A stretch of DNA of 16,632 nt, taken from the NCBI GenBank assembly GCA_022360075.1, contig JAKSDN010001359.1, positions 1-16,632 of the forward strand, written 5' to 3'. Positions 15,210 through 16,632 of this stretch are shown piece after piece. Numbering within the stretch: position 1 is the stretch's first letter; each line of letters begins with the position of its first letter. Under the pieces are notes generated by a model. That model was given only the letters and a program-made list of their open reading frames with translations, was not told the DNA's origin and searched no databases. The translations under genes were made by a program, and so were the position numbers. Origin of the DNA: Kiloniellales bacterium. Its GTDB lineage: Bacteria > Pseudomonadota > Alphaproteobacteria > Kiloniellales > JAKSDN01.

Positions 15210-15920
15210 ATGAGCGACGAACCGATCCGCAAGCACACCGAGGTGATCCGCGAGGCCCTTGCGCTGGAGGGCGCGCGCGTGCTCGACGCCGGCTGCGGCG
15301 ACGGCGCCCTGGTGCGCTTCATGACCCGCCAAGGCGCCCGCGTGACCGGCCTGGAGTGCGGCGCCAAGCAGCTCGCCCGAGCGCGCGCCGCCGAGCGCGC
15401 CGGCGAGGAGCGCTACGTCGGCGGCATCGGCCAGGCCCTGCCCTTCGCCGCCGCGGCCTTCGACATCGTGGTCTACTTCAACGCGCTGCATCACGTGCCC
15501 GTGGCAGAGCAGGCCGCCGCGCTCGACGAGGCCGCGCGCGTGCTGGTGCCCGGCGGCCGGCTTTACGTCCAGGAGCCGCTGGCGCGCGGCGCCTACTTCG
15601 AGGCCATGCGGCGGATCGAGGACGAGACCGCGGTGCGCGCGGCCGCCTACGAGGCATTGGGCGCGGCTGCGGCCGACGGGCGCTGGCGCCCGCTGCAGGA
15701 GACGGTCTACGCCGCGCCGATCAAGTACGCCTCCTTCGCCGCCTGGCGCGAGAATTTCCTCGCCATCGATCCGGCGCGCCAGAAGATGCTGGACGGCAAG
15801 GAAGCCGAGCTCGAAGCCGCCTTCGAGGCCACGGCCGACCGCAGCGCCGGCGACTTCCGCTTCAACCAGCCGGCCCGGCTCAACCTGATGGAACGGCTCG
15901 AGCCCCGGGGTGGACCATGA
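15210..15920 (+). CDS. Class I SAM-dependent methyltransferase
   Basis: The 236-aa cytoplasmic enzyme has the Rossmann-like methyltransferase fold. Motif I is VLDAGCGDGALV (24-35), followed by the acidic residue of the second strand in VTGLECG, then FDIVVYFNALHHVP (motif II/III region, typical of the UbiE/type 11 group), and LVPGGRLYVQEP (post motif). This resembles small-molecule methyltransferases, not rRNA or DNA ones; the acceptor is unknown. The ATG at 15210 begins MSDEPIRKH; the frame opens upstream to 15102, but that part is Arg-rich and unlike the family. No clear ribosome binding site is seen. Its stop overlaps the start of the next gene by ATGA, so the two are translationally coupled. 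It is divergent from the binding-protein gene across 262 bp. Confidence 0.87.
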   Translation: MSDEPIRKHTEVIREALALEGARVLDAGCGDGALVRFMTRQGARVTGLECGAKQLARARAAERAGEERYVGGIGQALPFAAAAFDIVVYFNALHHVPVAEQAAALDEAARVLVPGGRLYVQEPLARGAYFEAMRRIEDETAVRAAAYEALGAAAADGRWRPLQETVYAAPIKYASFAAWRENFLAIDPARQKMLDGKEAELEAAFEATADRSAGDFRFNQPARLNLMERLEPRGGP

Positions 15921-16255
15921 AGTACGTCTCGGCGCACCACAGCGAGGACGACCCCGGCGGCCTGATCCGCCAGGCGATCGAGGCCGGCCCCGAGTTCCGC
16001 GGCCCGGCCGAGGACGTCTTCCTGGCCTGGAGCCTGCGCCTCGAGCACGACGCCGGCCCCGCCGCCGCCCGCCTGCTCGCCGCCCATAGCCTCGCTGCCG
16101 AGCCGGCCGAGGGCGAAGCGCCACCCGCGACCGAAGCCGATCGCCTCATCGCCCTGCTCCGCCAGGCCGCCCGCTTTCCTCAGGACCGCATCGACCAACA
16201 CCTCAAACGCCGCCGCGGTGGGCGGCGAGGGCGGCTGGGCGCGGAGCGGGGGTGA
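15917..16255 (+). CDS. Small protein of unknown function coupled to the methyltransferase
   Basis: The 112-aa product has no family I recognise. It starts at an ATGA overlap with the methyltransferase stop, which supports it as real. The first ~40 residues (MKYVSAHHSEDDPGG, PAEDVFLAWSLRLEHD) look conserved in character. The middle is Ala-rich helix (DAGPAAARLLAAHSLAAEP) and a linker rich in Glu, Ala and Pro. A second amphipathic helix follows (ATEADRLIALLRQAARFP). The end is strongly basic (KRRRGGRRGRLGAERG), which could contact nucleic acid or be a poorly conserved tail. No signal peptide or membrane segment is visible. A role linked to the methyltransferase is inferred only from the overlap. 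Confidence 0.65.
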   Translation: MKYVSAHHSEDDPGGLIRQAIEAGPEFRGPAEDVFLAWSLRLEHDAGPAAARLLAAHSLAAEPAEGEAPPATEADRLIALLRQAARFPQDRIDQHLKRRRGGRRGRLGAERG

Positions 16256-16355
16256 GCGGCTCAAGGACCGGTGGGCGGCACCGCGATCTCTAATCGGCTA
16301 GACTGCCGTGGGATGCGAGGATCGCCCCAGATGTGTTGCGGTGTCGATAACAAAC

Positions 16356-16394
16356 TGAATTGACCGCTTTAGGTACCAAATGAATTGACCGCTT
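16356..16394 (+). repeat. Two direct copies of TGAATTGACCGCTT at the insertion-sequence end
   Basis: Identical 14-bp copies lie at 16356-16369 and 16381-16394, a 25-bp period. The 11-bp spacer reads TAGGTACCAAA. Subterminal tandem sites of this kind are plausible transposase-binding sites. Confidence 0.85.
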
Positions 16395-16411
16395 CGGTTG
16401 GAGTTGTTGGG

Positions 16412-16464
16412 CCTGTGGGGAAGTGGTCAGGTCGGCGCAGCCGAGCTGTCCACTTATCCACAGG
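16412..16464 (+). repeat. 53-bp imperfect palindrome with a DnaA-box sequence
   Basis: Two 25-bp arms (16412-16436 and 16440-16464) flank a GCA loop and match at 21 of 25 positions. The right arm contains TTATCCACA (16454-16462), a perfect DnaA-box consensus. The left arm has the degraded partner TGTGGGGAA. It lies 21 bp beyond the transposase stop, on the outer side. Confidence 0.85.
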
Positions 16465-16485
16465 CCGGGCGCGCGTCGAAGCGGA

Positions 16486-16632
16486 TCACGCGGCCTTTTG
16501 GTCTGGTTCCTCGATCAGTTGTCCTTCGGCTGTGTAGCAGGCCAAGCGCCTTGGGCCGTGGAACAGGGCGAGCTTGCCGTCGGGGTATTCGTGCACCCGC
16601 AGCCTGGCCTTGACGTAGTGGTGGCGGTGCCG
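16486..16632 (-). CDS. Transposase, C-terminal 48 residues (partial, ISNCY/IS1202-like)
   Basis: Translated on the minus strand from the window edge, this gives RHRHHYVKARLRVHEYPDG, then KLALFHGPRRLACYTAEGQ, ending in EEPDQKAA and TGA. The VKARVRVHEYPDG...LALFHGPRRLA pattern is what I recall at the C-terminus of ISNCY/IS1202-type DDE transposases, after the catalytic domain. The gene's 5' part lies outside the window, so intactness cannot be judged. The frame has no interruption in the visible 48 codons. Confidence 0.8.
   Translation of the reverse strand, partial: RHRHHYVKARLRVHEYPDGKLALFHGPRRLACYTAEGQLIEEPDQKAA

Larger units (their letters stand above)
16356..16632 (-). mobile_element. End of an ISNCY/IS1202-like insertion sequence (cut by window)
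   Basis: The element enters from the right edge. Reading leftward, it contains the end of a transposase gene, a 53-bp palindrome and two direct 14-bp repeats near the outer boundary. The family is judged from the transposase C-terminus. The exact outer end is uncertain; 16356 marks the outermost repeat, and the true tip may lie a few bases further left, within about 16343-16356. The region between 16256 and the element shows no gene. Confidence 0.7.

Noticed and set aside
16454..16462. Chromosomal or plasmid replication origin suggested by a perfect DnaA box
   Set aside because: Only one good box is present, with no AT-rich unwinding region or replication genes, and it lies inside an insertion-sequence end.

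Overview
The window looks like chromosomal DNA from a GC-rich alphaproteobacterium, probably of the Rhodospirillales/Kiloniellales type. The evidence is the uniformly high GC content, a CpdR-type response regulator beside tRNA-Val(GAC) and an N-formylglutamate amidohydrolase, and a small RNA matching the alphaproteobacterial alpha-r8/MmgR pattern. Families are recognised from memory of their motifs; no database was searched.

Left part (1-5087). tRNA-Val and cpdR lie on the minus strand. Divergent from cpdR are an N-formylglutamate amidohydrolase and a phosphinothricin-type GNAT acetyltransferase. A 330-bp gap follows that has no protein gene but holds a complete small-RNA unit on the minus strand: a sigma70-like promoter, a body with the TTTCCTCCCT single-stranded motif, and a perfect 8-bp intrinsic terminator with T8. 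Next come a secreted lytic transglycosylase (+), a small ankyrin-repeat protein (-), and a class V aminotransferase-fold PLP enzyme (+).

Middle part (5088-8196). A cluster of GC-rich palindromic repeats separates convergent genes. Then four minus-strand genes follow: a small lipoprotein, a hot-dog (HTD2/mesaconyl-CoA hydratase-like) enoyl-CoA hydratase, a glutathione S-transferase-like protein, and a single-domain cupin. A second palindromic repeat family lies between the GST and the cupin.

Right part (8304-14947). This is a complete five-gene peptide/nickel/opine-family ABC importer on the minus strand, in the order binding protein, permease, permease, ATPase, ATPase. The binding protein (687 aa) and the second permease (379 aa) are both larger than usual for the family. 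Both ATPases keep a four-cysteine C-terminal motif. A third palindromic repeat family sits between the binding-protein gene and the first permease gene, where it could uncouple their expression.

End (15210-16632). A SAM methyltransferase overlaps a small unknown gene by ATGA (+). The window then runs into one end of an ISNCY/IS1202-like insertion sequence, which contributes the transposase C-terminus, a 53-bp palindrome containing a perfect DnaA-box sequence, and two direct 14-bp repeats near the outer edge.

Nothing here is a defence island, CRISPR array or biosynthetic cluster. The most notable items are the unannotated small RNA, the oversized importer, and the structured insertion-sequence end.
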